Positions 24,041 to 36,058 of a stretch of 64,000 nt of DNA are shown in pieces. The stretch comes from Ipomoea triloba (lineage: Eukaryota; Streptophyta; Magnoliopsida; Solanales; Convolvulaceae), in the NCBI RefSeq assembly GCF_003576645.1, contig NC_044930.1, forward strand, positions 249,858-313,857, given 5' to 3'. Below the pieces are notes generated by a model. That model was given only the letters and a program-made list of their open reading frames with translations, made no database searches and had not been told where the DNA came from. The number at the start of each line of letters is the position of its first letter. The stretch's first letter is position 1. The position numbers and the translations under genes are program-made.

Positions 24041-24440
24041 TGCTTTAGGTGCGTAATTTTCTTCTTAAGATGCGTAATTTTTCTTCTTAAGATATGTGAT
24101 TTGTATGTTTAAGGTGCGTGAGTGTTGAAACTTAAGGTGAGTGAACCTATAAAGCTTAAGATGTGTGGTTTTCTTTCTTAAGGTGCATTGTTTTCCTTTT
24201 TAAGGTGCATGAGTTGTTGAAACTTAAAGTGCACCATTTTAAAACCTTAGGTGCGTGATTTGTGTTCTTAAGGTGCGTGACTTGTGTACTTAAGGTGTGT
24301 GGTTTGTATACTTAATGTACGTTTGTCTAAAGCTTTAGGTGCGCGTGATTTGTGTTTTTAAGATGCTTTATTTGTGTGTTTAAGGTGCATATTTGTATAC
24401 ATAAGGTATACCATTGTAATGCTTAAGGTGGGTAATCGCA
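24041..24440. repeat. degenerate CTTAAGGTGCGTGATTTGTG tandem array
   Basis: More than ten imperfect units of about 20-35 bases, each containing (C/T)TTAAGGTGCGT or a variant. The reverse complement (ACGCACCTTAAG) is the unit of the arrays at 18862-19021 and 20754-20940, so the same repeat type lies here in opposite orientation. Confidence 0.8.
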
Positions 24441-24495
24441 CAATTGCACGGGAACCCTTCACTGCACCTGAACACACACACACACATATATATAT

Positions 24496-24531
<36 letters not shown>

Positions 24532-25933
24532 AACGAGAATATATTAAATCAACACATGGTTTAAAGAATGGAGGTGAAACTCACTCCACTCCTACAGCTT
24601 TAGCCAATGCATGGACGGCTTGATTTGCGTTCCTATTGATAACTTGGACTACACAGCCCGAGATAGAACTAACGTACAATAGTAAATGACTGGACCAACA
24701 TAAGACCGAATTAAACTAGACGGTTGAAGACTAGACCAGAAAATTAAATAGTCCAATTAAACTCTAACATTTGAGTAGCCTTGATTTTTCAGCCACGATA
24801 GAACCTCTCATACCACCATAGCGCCAGCAAGGAGTGGGTTTTGTGGATAATAGAGGGGACCATTTGCTACTGCTTTAAAGGAATCGTCTCCAGTAAGTAA
24901 TAAAAAACCAAAAAATATTGTTCCCTGGGACCATGAAAGCCGGCATCGACATTGCAAATCAATTCTGCAATGTCTTAATATAAGAATCATAATCTATCAA
25001 CTCGATATTTTTTTAAAAGTTATTATATTATATTATATTATTGATTATTGAGGTGGCTTAGTTTGACTTGTTTTCCTAGTGGGATTGTAAGTCCAACCGA
25101 CACCAGTATGCTTTGATTTCAGGCCCCTCATCAAGCTGTCCTACTAACATGTGTTTTTTTTTTTAAAAACTAAGTAACAAGTTTGCACAATTTCAAGAAG
25201 ATGGGGAGGGGGTTAGATGGGAGAGAATTACATACATACGTGATACGTACACATATTACATATAATTTACCCCATTTATTTGTATTTCGAAATGAGAAGA
25301 TTTTGAATACAGTACGATAAATTGGAAATGAAAGTCGAGAAAATGAAATCGTGCATCTTCTTGCGATATTCTAAAGCATTCCGTGGCTTTCCTGCGTGGC
25401 ATCAAGTCATCAACAGATGAAAAACACCCAACAACCTTCAACCACCCCCCCGTCCACTCGAGCCAGGTTTCGCAAAGCACTACCAATTCACCAAACCAGA
25501 CCACATCATAAATGTTTGTTTATTAGCATCACAAACAAAATTCCAGCTGCATATTCACTTCCCAGTGAACCCACCCACCCGCCTTCAATTCCTCCCCCCC
25601 AGCACTGAAGAAAGTGATTTTTATGAAAAAAAAATTCAAGGCACAAGTTGAAAACTTGGGTGTCTGTGCAGAGCACAGAATCAGGAGAGAGGAAGAGGGA
25701 AAGATTCCCTGTGTATTTATCAAAGTTGGGAGCTTTTTGAATATTTATTTCAATAAGATTCAGGAGGCAGAGAGAAAGATTCCCTGTTTTGATACCCTAG
25801 TTGGGAGCTTTTGGAATATTATTCAAAAAAGATTCAATCTTTTTGTGGGTGCTAGACTTGGAAACGAAGAAGAGCAAAGCAACCCCTCATTTCTCTGCCT
25901 GGCAGAAGAGAAAGAGGGAAAGGAGGAAGACTT

Positions 25934-28378
25934 ATGGGGATTCTACACGACGACGTTGTGCTTCTAAGGCAATCAGAGAAGGAAGGAGAGCCAAGTGTGA
26001 TCACTGTGAACTGCCCAGACAAGACTGGCTTGGGCTCTGATCTTTGTCGCATCATTCTCTTCTTTGGCCTCACTGTAGTCAGAATTGGTAAGCTAAATCT
26101 TCCCTAAATTTGGGAGAGGGTTTTCCATTAAGTTTTCACTTTGATTTGTCATTTTTGTGCAAGGAAAACTTTCTTTTCTTTAAAATTTCACTGGTTAAAG
26201 TGGAGCTGAAGCATATTCAAATTGTACAGTAATTGATAATGAGCTGGTAATTCACAGCTCTAATTTGGGATGAAAGACTCAACTTTTTCTACCCTCTTTT
26301 TGGAGGGTGTTTAAGTGGGAAGAACTAAACCAGTGCAATTTTCCACCCTCAAGTGGAAGGAAAAGGAAAATCACTTTCTGGTGATGATTAGAGAATTTCA
26401 TTGACACTGTACTGTGCTTAATTTGAGTTTCTTGCAATTTACTTGGTGATTGCTTGCAGTTTAGTTAATTAGTATTGTTTTACTTGTGTTTCCATTGTTG
26501 AAGATGTATCCACGGATGGGAAATGGTGCTACCTAGTGTTTTGGGTGATTGGCAAACCAAACACAAGATGGAGTTTGCTGAAGAAGAGACTGATTGGAGT
26601 GTGCCCTTCATGTTCTTCAGCCTCTGGGATTTCGTATTACCGGGCTGAGTTGCAGTCTCCAAGACCTCCCGACGTGTTCCTCTTGAAATTCTGTTGTTAT
26701 GACCGACGAGGCCTTTTACATGGTAATTTTGAAGCTATGAAATCAATTGCTACATTTCTATATTTGCTGTTGTCTATGTTATTTCTTGTGGGGTTAACTT
26801 TTGCATCTTAGATTGTTCTTACTTTGCTAGTTTACCATTATGGGTTGTGTTCTTGTGTCATCTGTCAAAAGTCTAGAATTTGTAATATGTTCTATGCTTG
26901 GTATTTTTAGTCAGTTTTTTGACCGATCTGTGCCTTCGCTTCTATCTTCTTGATAGCTAGTAAAGTTTCTGGTCCGAGAAGGATATCTGGGTTGTATCCA
27001 TGGGTGAATTTTCAAACGTTTTTTGGCAGATGTGACAGCAGTCCTTTACGAACTCGAGCTTATCATAGAGAAAGTGAAGATATCCACTACTCCAGACGGG
27101 AAAGTCATGGACCTGTTCTTCATAACAGACACAAGGTTCTGCATTCTAGACCCTACTTATCCTGAAGTTTTGTGTTGTTTCATGTTTTCTTCAATTCGTT
27201 TATTCTCTAAACTTATGTGTTAATTGTCTGATCAGGGAACTAATGCATACGAAGAAGAGACAGGAGGATACATACGATAATTTAAAATCCGTTCTTGGGG
27301 ACGCTATGATTAGCTGTGAAATAGAAATGGTTGGCCCTGAAGTCACTGTGTGTTCTCAAGGCCCGTCATTCCTTCCCCCTGAAATAACGGAGGACATGTT
27401 TGACAGTGAGGTGGTTGACGAACATCGAGGTGGATCTCCCGCTTGTAAGAAAGCATCTATTGCAGTGGATAACTTGCTGAGTCCTAGTCACACACTAATC
27501 CAGATTGTTTGCCAAGATCACAAAGGTTTTCTCTATGATATAATGAGAACACTGAAGGATTATAACATCCAGGTAGATAATATTTTTATTTCTTGAAACA
27601 TTGAAAAGTTCTGGTAAAATCTCGTTTCAATGGTGTCTAGCTCCCCAAATACCCCCCTTACTCTCCCTCCCTCATGGACATAAAATGGCTAACTAGCTAG
27701 TGATTGTCTTAATTTGTTTCTTGATATGTTTATTTTTGGACACCATGAAATATATGCACTTGTAAAGATAATAATTTCTAATGCCAATATGCTGTTGTGG
27801 TTTCAGATATCTTATGGCCGCTTCACAATGAAAAGTAAAATGGACTGTGAACTCGACTTATTCATCATGCAAGCAGATGGCAAGAAAATCGTTGATCCCA
27901 ACAAATTAAACGCCCTGTGCTCTCGTATCCAGATGGAACTACGTCGTCCTCTAAGAGTAGCACTGGTGAACCGAGGCCCAGATACAGAACTACTTGTTGC
28001 AAACCCCGTGGAGTTGTCTGGCAAGGGTCGTCCCCTCGTCTTTCATGACATTACCCTGGCTCTCAAAATGCTCAGCGTTGGCGTCTTTTCGGTATTTCCT
28101 CACACCTAAACAAACCATTATTCATGTATATATTTGGTCAACTATAAGAGAGGTCCCAAGAAAACAAAATATAGGAATGAAGTAGAACCTTAGAATAGCG
28201 TTGTCCTCGCACTCACAGTTGTGATCTTAATCATTTCCAGGCTGAAATTGGTAGATACATGGTGGGGGACCGGGAATGGGAAATATACAGAGTTCTACTC
28301 GACGAAGGGAATGGCTTGCCTGTACCAAAAACGAAGATTCAAGAAGCTGTTTGGAAGATGCTGATGGGCTGGGAGTGA
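25934..28378 (+). CDS. ACT domain repeat protein, ACR9/ACR10-like
   Basis: Six exons (25934-26087, 26504-26722, 27030-27135, 27236-27572, 27807-28091, 28241-28378) splice in phase to 412 residues. The protein has several ACT modules: PSVITVNCPDKTGLGSDLCR near residue 20, VFLLKFCCYDRRGLLHDVTAVL in the middle, LIQIVCQDHKGFLYDIMRTL further on, and LVFHDITLALKMLSVGVFSAEIG near the end. The start MGILHDDVVLL and the NRGPDTELLVANPVELSGKGRP segment are hallmarks of plant ACR9/ACR10. ACT repeats in this family resemble those of bacterial GlnD and are thought to sense amino acids. No catalytic domain is present. The start is the first ATG giving the conserved N-terminus. A long, C-rich leader lies upstream (from about 25400). 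Confidence 0.93.
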
Positions 28379-29600
28379 TGAATGGCGAGGCGACAGAGTG
28401 ATGCACCTACCAATCCCGAGGGTCACCTACAACTTGTGTACAGTGTATACTTCTTCCACTTAGTATTCCTTATGACGACATGTACATATATCTCTATATA
28501 TGTATGTATATCTATATATATAGTTGGCACATTTGAGGGAGTGAAAAGCTACACCTACCCTACCAATTATGTTTCAGTTTGTAAGGCTAACCATGTAGCA
28601 TTAAATGAGTGTTGACTGTGAGGATATATATATAAGAGTATGTAGTAAAATCCTTTAAAAGCTGTATGTAATGTACAGGCCAGGGTGATAAAATGCCATG
28701 AAGGGTTGATCTCATGCATACAACTTTCCAGTTTTCAGTCAAGAATCTCTTTGTATGAATGTGGAGATCGAGCATATTGTGGATTGAACTGAAGAAATGA
28801 CCAGAAAATGTGTCTGATAGGTTGCGCTTTTGTCAATTGTCATTAGTGCAGATATGATCACTGATCGGAATTGGAATATTCATTGCGTTTAAACTTGGTG
28901 CTCCTTCACTTCGATATGAATGTTCATATGGGCTTTTTTTGCATAATATACAGCAGCCAAAATCTTATAGTCCTGCCATCAAAGAACTGAAAATCCATAA
29001 AATTGTCTTCTTTTTATTTTTAATGGAAAATAATTCAAGAATAACTATTCTACCCCTCTAAAATTATACGGAGTATCATGATTTTGTGTTACCAGGGAGA
29101 AACATGTAGCTATTATATGAACATGTATATTGGATAAATTTTACTCGTGTAATAATTTGTGAACTATATAGGAGAGGCATGTGCAATTGGTTTGAGAAAG
29201 TATTGATAAAAATTGAACACAAAATGTTATAGTACGAGAATTATGTTCAACTTATTATTATATAAGCTATGATTCATATAGTTTTGTTTGCGAAATTTAA
29301 TAAGGATTGAATGTTATATGTATTGAACTTCTCAAGATAAGATTAAAGACAAGGTGGCAATGGAAGGATAACATTTTGACTAAATTTCATGAGTTACCTA
29401 TTTGTTTTGGATTTGTTTATAGAGAGGGTTAGATAGATACATTGGCTGATATTTTAATTATATTTCTTGTAATTATTTACTAAGATTGAATTGAATATTT
29501 AATATGATAGAATTGAAATTTTACTCTTACAATAATAATATAGATAAGGATTATTGGATTAAACAAAAACATATATATATTTACCATAATATTTAATTTA
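28379..29600. other. ACR gene 3' UTR and AT-rich spacer
   Basis: No gene is visible. Short TA runs are present near 28490-28520 and 29570. Confidence 0.5.
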
Positions 29601-30031
29601 ATTAATATGGATTTGCATGTTGGCGCCGTACGACTGCGTTTTCGTTAACAATACATCCTTCCATTTCAGCTATGACGGAGTACGACTTTCGTCGCCTTCT
29701 CTCTCCTTCCACTCTCATTTCGTGTTGATCGCCGGAAACCTCCTCCCCGTCTGGCCGCCGCCGATAGCTTATCCGGCGGTCGTTCATCACAGCCACGATC
29801 CACCATTTCTTTTTCTCCACGATTGTCTTCCCGTCTCTCCACCTAATCGCCCAAATTCTCATGTGAACGAATCACAGATTGCAGATTCAAGGCCTCCTCA
29901 CTGCTAATAGCTCAGGGTTTTTGTTTTTCACAAGTTTTTATTTTAGTTTGAATTGCATCATGCAGGCACAGATGTTTAGAGTAGTGTTTATAGGGAGAAT
30001 TTAGGGCTAGGGTTTTAGTGATTGGAGTGAA
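29601..30031 (+). other. leader region of the PP2A B' gene
   Basis: A pyrimidine- and CG-richer stretch (about 29620-29910) contrasts with the AT-rich DNA before it and probably holds the promoter end and 5' UTR. Overlapping open frames on both strands here lack domains. Confidence 0.4.
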
Positions 30032-33000
30032 ATGTTGAACAAAATTATAAAGAGGGGGCACCGGAAGGTGCCCAAATCCAACGGCGGAGAGTTTGGATAC
30101 GGGCCACAGGGGACTGGTTCAGTTTCTACATCCAATGTAGTGGTGAACCATGCTTCTAGGGGCAGCTTGCCCCCGGATTCAACGCAGTCGCATCTGCCTA
30201 CGGCGGCGGCGGCGGCGCTCTTTTCTGCTGCAGTGCCGGCCCCTGGAACTATAGAGAACCTGCCTATGTTTCGCGATGTGCCGGTGTCGGAGCGCCAGAA
30301 CTTGTTTTTGAGGAAGCTTCAGATTTGTTGCTTTCAGTTTGACTTCACTGATACAATGAAGTTGGCTAGGGAGAAGGAGATCAAGAGGCAGTCCCTTGTA
30401 GAGCTTGTAGATTTTATTCAGTCAGGGTCTGGAAAAATTACTGAGAGCAATCAGGAGGAAATGATAAAGATGATATCTATCAATATATTCCGGTGCTTAC
30501 CTCCCAACTCACACGAGAACACAGGGTCAGAAAATGCTGACCCTGAAGAAGAGGAGCCCTTTCTCGAGCCCTCTTGGCCACATTTGCAGCTAGTATATGA
30601 ACTGCTTTTGCGGTACATTGTGTCATCTGACACTGATACAAAGGTAGCAAAGCGGTTTATTGATCATTCATTTGTGTTAAAGTTATTGGATTTGTTCGAC
30701 TCTGAGGACCCGAGGGAAAGAGAGTATTTGAAAACAATTCTTCATCGAATATATGGGAAGTTCATGGTGCATCGGCCCTTTGTAAGGAAGGCAATCAATA
30801 ATGTTTTTTATGGCTTTATATATGAGACGGAGAGGCATAGTGGCATAGGTGAGCTTTTGGAGATTCTAGGGAGTATTATAAATGGGTTTGCATTGCCAAT
30901 GAAAGAGGAACATAAGCTGTTTCTTGCCCGTGCACTCATACCACTCCACAAGCCAAAAACAATTGCAATGTATCATCAGCAGCTATCATACTGTATTGTT
31001 CAGTTTGTGGAGAAGGATTACAAGTTGGCTGATGTAGTTATAAGAGGTCTGCTGAAATATTGGCCTGTTACTAATTGCCAAAAAGAGGTTCTCTTCCTTG
31101 GAGAACTTGAAGAAGTTTTGGAAGCCACACAGGCATCAGAATTTCAGCGTTGCATGGTTCCTCTTTATAGACAGATAGCTCGTTGTCTAAACAGCCCACA
31201 CTTTCAGGTTATTGGAAGTTTTAAATTTTAATAACTTTTAACTATACTTTTCAAGCTGCATCCTTTTATGGAGGATTCTTTCATTTCTTTTGCTACTTGT
31301 GCATGATATTGGTAATAGATAAAGTAACAAATGCCATGCTCTAAAGCTGCAATATGCTTTAATTTGGTGTCAAGTTACTTTATTAGCTGTTTGTTCAGAG
31401 GGGGTAGTTAGTTGTTCCTGATTGATGCAATGCTCCTGTTCATAGTGTCTTTAATGGAGACTATAGGGCATGCTGAAAGATTGAAATTTTCTACAGTTTC
31501 ATGTTTTTGATATGCAAAAATGTAGCACACTCATCCAACTAGTCATCTTAGTATGTAGCTTTATGAACAATTTTGTTTTTCTTGATAATAGTTGTTGAAC
31601 ATAGAAAATAGAAGTTTAGGACCCAAAATTTATCCATGTCCTGTGGATGGCTGTTCTATGTTTATCATGTAGTTGAACCCATTTTGGGGGCTATGTCAAG
31701 ATATTATTTGGGGTTCTTTTTCCTCGCTGTGGATCTTGTGCATCCTTGTATGTTTGATCCTTTGTCCTTTATTCAATGCCTTCCATGTTTGATTTTCCCC
31801 ATTGCCTATGGAATTTGGTGTGAGTATTGCTGGAAGGGGTCATCCTTCACCACCATTGGCAAAGGGAAGGCTCATTAAAGGTGCTATTGTTTTTCACCAA
31901 GGTTTATATAGCCTCAAATACTGGCATCATTGCCACTTTCATTCTGTTCTGTGAACTTGGTCATCTGCTAATCTTCAAATCTTCATTTTCTGCAGCTTGG
32001 AATCATCTCCAAACTCTCAAACTTTCACATTTCTGAACCTGCCTTCCCCATTACTATCTTCCTGTAATCCCTTTCTGCCTCCTTTAGACTTTAGTCACAT
32101 TAAAGAGCTGAACTTACAATCACCTTATGCGGCTATGTGTTTTTGAACATCTCCATCGTTGTACTATCACCAAACATGTGATTTTTAGGTAACTGAACCT
32201 GTTCTTGGAAAATAGAGAAGTATGCCATTCTCTTAAATATGACAGCCATTTATTTCTTTCCGTAATGTAGGACTTATCCTATATAACTTATGAAGAAACC
32301 ATCAATGTTGTAAAGTACCAAAATTGTGTTAAAAAAGGCATTAGTCAGTATGACACATAATCCTGTGACCTAAGTAAATTTTATAATTCTTCCATCTAGA
32401 ATGGAAGAATGCTTTTCTATTAGTAACCTTGTATTATTATTGTTATTGTTATTAAGCAACTTTTTATTTGTTCACCTCTATGTTATGCCTAGAGGAAAGA
32501 AAGGTGAAGACCAGCTTCCTTCATATTTTAGGGCTATACATTTTATCCTCTGATATTGGGTATGGGTAGAATCTTAGTTAGGGTCAAAATTCCATTTCTT
32601 CATTATGCATGCTTAATTTCATTACGTATTCTAGACTTGTATCATTCCATTCCCTAGCCATATATTTTTTTCTTCTTCATTCCCACAGATGTGATCCTGA
32701 TAGGGTGGAAAAGGACTGTGAAACCAGACAACTTACCGAGTTGAACCACTGCCATCAATCTCATGAATCCTCAACACCCTCATATCATATCACTACACTT
32801 AGACTAATGTAAAGCATCGAGCCACTGTCATTCACGTGAGACATTATCCTTGATACCCATTTCCTTGACTGTTATTAACCACCTCATTCTCTCCTCTAGT
32901 CACTTATCTCTTATCTGCCACGCTTATCACAGCAATGAAGCACTATTACAGGCAGCTTCAGTCTGCACATCTCATGATCGCACTAGCCATAAGTATTAAT

Positions 33001-33462
33001 TTCCACATATAATCACCATAAAGTCTAAAGTCAAGTATCTAATGCATTCAAAATCACTTTAACAGCTATGGAAAGGTTTGTTTAATCTTGGAAGATTCTG
33101 TAATGGCTATGCAGTCAGCTAACCTTTATATGGTGTTCATGTGTCAAATTTTATTTCAGGTTGCAGAACGAGCCCTATTTTTATGGAATAATGAGCACAT
33201 TGTAAGTTTGATTGCCCAGAACAGGAATGCCATTTTACCCATTATTTTCGAGGCTCTGGAAAAGAATATACAGTTCCATTGGAATCAAGCTGTACACGGG
33301 CTCACTGTGAATGTTCGCAAAATGTTCTTGGAGATGGATGCAAATTTGTTTGAGGAGTGCCAAAGACAGTATGCAGAGAAAATGGCTCGGGCCACAGAAG
33401 TGGAAAAGCAGCGAGAATTAAGATGGCAGAGATTAGCAGCTGCAGCAGGAGAAGGCAGCTGA
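30032..33462 (+). CDS. PP2A regulatory subunit B' (B56 family)
   Basis: Two exons, 30032-31207 and 33160-33462, separated by a 1,952-base intron, give 492 residues. B56 subunits select substrates for the PP2A holoenzyme. The variable N-terminus ([19 protein letters not shown], then [10 protein letters not shown]) resembles Arabidopsis B'-alpha/beta rather than the gamma/zeta group. The conserved HEAT-like core runs from about residue 85: [70 protein letters not shown], then in exon 2 [15 protein letters not shown] and [21 protein letters not shown] microsatellite encodes five Ala near residue 60. The single large intron at the HFQ/VAER junction is consistent with the family. No defect is seen. 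Confidence 0.96.
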
Positions 33463-34350
33463 GGGATTTGTCACGGGAACACTGTAACTCATATATGTAC
33501 TTATAACCATAACTTGTTGCAGCTTAAGAATGGCTTGTGTATTTGTCCCCTATATTTTTAATTTACTTCTAGTGAGAAATTGTTTCTGATATTGAACCCT
33601 TAGCCACAGATCCAGTTGTGAATGGGTTTTGGGTAAAATCAATTCTCCTGTGATTTTTTTTCTAAAAACTTCAGGATTGTTTTTGTCATTCCATTCTAGT
33701 TTTGTATAAGAACTACACTCTTCAGTCTTCACTCTTGTGGGGAAATATTTGTATTATATATGGCTTTTGCATTTCCTTCCCTTCTTTCTTTTAACTAGCC
33801 CCTCCCCCTCTTTTTTTTTTGGCTGAAAAATATATATATAATTATATATAAATTATTCGAGAAGTTAATAGATGTGCAGTTTGAAAAGAATGGATATTAA
33901 TTAGAATAATATCAGTTTAGTTAGATTTTCAGTGAGAGTTATCTACTTACCTATTAACTTTATTGGTTTGAACCAGTTAATTATGGACAACTTATGCTGA
34001 TCACAGAGGTTTATTGGTGCACACTCATCTAATTTTTTTTAAAGTGATTTTTATGTACAATCTTTATCATTTATTATTAAGGGTTTAAGTCTAATATAAT
34101 TCTTATATCCTAAAAAAAATAAAGAGAGAAAAAAAAAAAAGGAAAGAAAACTTGTACGTAAGAGATAACATAAATGATAAACCCCAAGTCCCAACCGAGG
34201 CCTCATGTCTTCCCTTCTTGGTAACCCTTTGAGAGCGTTCATCCATCACCACTTAAAATTTTTTAAAATCTGCCATATATATATCTATCTATCAGAAGAC
34301 TAACTGAGCTAGTCCGAATCTCTCTGTTTAGGAGTTCGTTTGTTTGATCA
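33463..34350. other. PP2A B' 3' UTR and spacer
   Basis: AT-rich, with poly-T near 33812 and poly-A near 34130. No gene seen. Confidence 0.5.
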
Positions 34351-35652
34351 ATGTCTAAAAAAGGTGGTCGTGGAGCTTCTTTACAGGAAGATGTGCCGTG
34401 GAGGGCTGCGGCTGTTCCCGGTACCAGACCCATCCCCAAAATTAATTACTCCCCACTCCTTCAAATCCCTCAAAGCCCCTATTCTGATTATGCCCTCTCC
34501 GTCATGAAGGTGATTATTCAATCTTTAATTTCATTTTTTGCAGATATGGTTGGTGGGTTTTGAGTGTGTTGTGAAAAGATTTGATTTTTATGGTATTTGC
34601 AGCACCCTGATCCTATTGGAGCTGGTTTGGGAATGGGGGCGATACTGGAGGCAGCTGGACCGGAATGCATCGTCCCCGGGCAGACTACACCATTGAAATT
34701 ACTTGGTCTTAAGGTGCTCTTTTTCTCTTTAATCTATTTGCAGTATTAGGTGCATTTCAATTATTGCCTATAGTATTGCCATGTTTCAGAAATAGGCAAA
34801 AGGGTTCTCCTTGTCTAATTAGCTTTGCTTACATACTTTGTTGCTTCTGTTATCTGTTTTCTTTTCTTAATTATTCTGCTAACTTCTAGATTCTGGTTTC
34901 TTTAACTCTGTTTCTTGTTGGTCCTTCGTGTGTGTGTGCGTGTGTGTGTGTGTGTTATCTTAAGACGCTCTCAATTCCAACCACTTTTTTTGTGTGTTCA
35001 CAGGTATGGCCTATTGAGGTGGATTTGAAATTTTTGGAACCTGTTGGGCGAGAACTTAAGGCAATTGGGAAGGTAAAATTAATTCCTTTTGCCTGCTAAA
35101 GTAGTAGATGTTAGATAGTGATTAGTGATCCTCTTTCTCTGTTATATAATCTTGTAGAAGATAAGTCGTGTGTTGTCGTCAAATTGATTAATTTTGGCCA
35201 TATATGCAATATGCGCACCTTTGTTGCATAAACGCCATATGAGCATTTGTAGCATATTGTTGATGGGGATGTAAACGCTCTGTCGAATTGAGCACAATGC
35301 ACTTATTGAGGAAGATTAGATGGAAAGAAACTTAGAGATGAGATTGGAGGATGTTTTGTTTCTAGGGGAATTGACAATTGAGTACATAAATCGGTTTTCT
35401 AAATTTATACTGTTTGGGATTTTTATTCTCACCCCATCCCAATTTTATGCACCATTTGCAATAATGCCATTTTGTTCGGCCCAACTTATATTGAAGCTTA
35501 TGTGCTTGAAAATCATATAAAGGCTTGCTCTTAGGGACAGATAAGAAGAAAAAAGGTACCATTCTCTTATCACTTTCCTTTTCTCCGTGTTTTGTGTGCA
35601 GTTCATGGATTCAGCAGTCGATCTCATGAACAAATCCTTCATTGATCGCTAG
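34351..35652 (+). CDS. short conserved plant protein of unknown function
   Basis: Four exons (34351-34509, 34603-34713, 35004-35072, 35602-35652) with clean GT-AG borders, all in phase 0, give 129 residues. The protein opens MSKKGGRGASLQEDVPWRA, has DYALSVMKHPDPIGAGLG and PECIVPGQTTPLKLLGLKVWPIEVDLKF in the middle, and ends MDSAVDLMNKSFIDR. I recognise this as a conserved small plant protein without a known domain, signal peptide or membrane segment. Four short in-phase exons and a composition unlike the surrounding DNA argue that it is real. A good donor (CCG then GTAAGC at 35679) lies 27 bases after the stop, so the 3' UTR may be spliced to exons further down (see findings). Confidence 0.8.
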
Positions 35653-36058
35653 AGCTGTTACGTTCCCCCAAGTAGCCGGTAAGCATTATTGGAGACGCAA
35701 GCAATATCATCTAAAGAGAATTAGTTAATCTGTCCTCTGGTTTCTCTCTTTTTGTACCCCATTGTACTCCTGGCAAACTGAGAAGTATGTTGAACATCTA
35801 AAGGAAGCCATGGATTTCTTTGAAAAGGTTAATAATATTTACTAGCCATTTACAGTGAATCTTTTACTGCCTGGTTCATGTTCTGGTGTTTTTATTTCAT
35901 TAATCGCTTTCTTTGTCCAACTTGGGTGTGGTAAATTATCCAAAAGAAACGAGAAACGAAAATTATGATTTAGGCATTGTTAGAAACAGGGAAGATTGAT
36001 GAAGAAAGGACACCTTTCTTGCCTTTCCCACAAGATTACATGCTGCCAATTGCCATTA

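Larger units (their letters stand above)
20914..25395. other. AT-rich intergenic region with duplications and short repeats
   Basis: No protein gene is supported. Contents: a 55-60-bp tandem duplication (22479-22592), telomere-like CCCTAA units (23411-23437), three CACGTG boxes (23851-23951), a degenerate repeat array (24041-24440), and a GA microsatellite (about 24499-24528). Confidence 0.6.

Noticed and set aside
29602..29907. Frames of 86 and 96 codons on opposite strands before the PP2A gene
   Set aside because: They overlap each other antisense in a pyrimidine-rich leader with no known domain.
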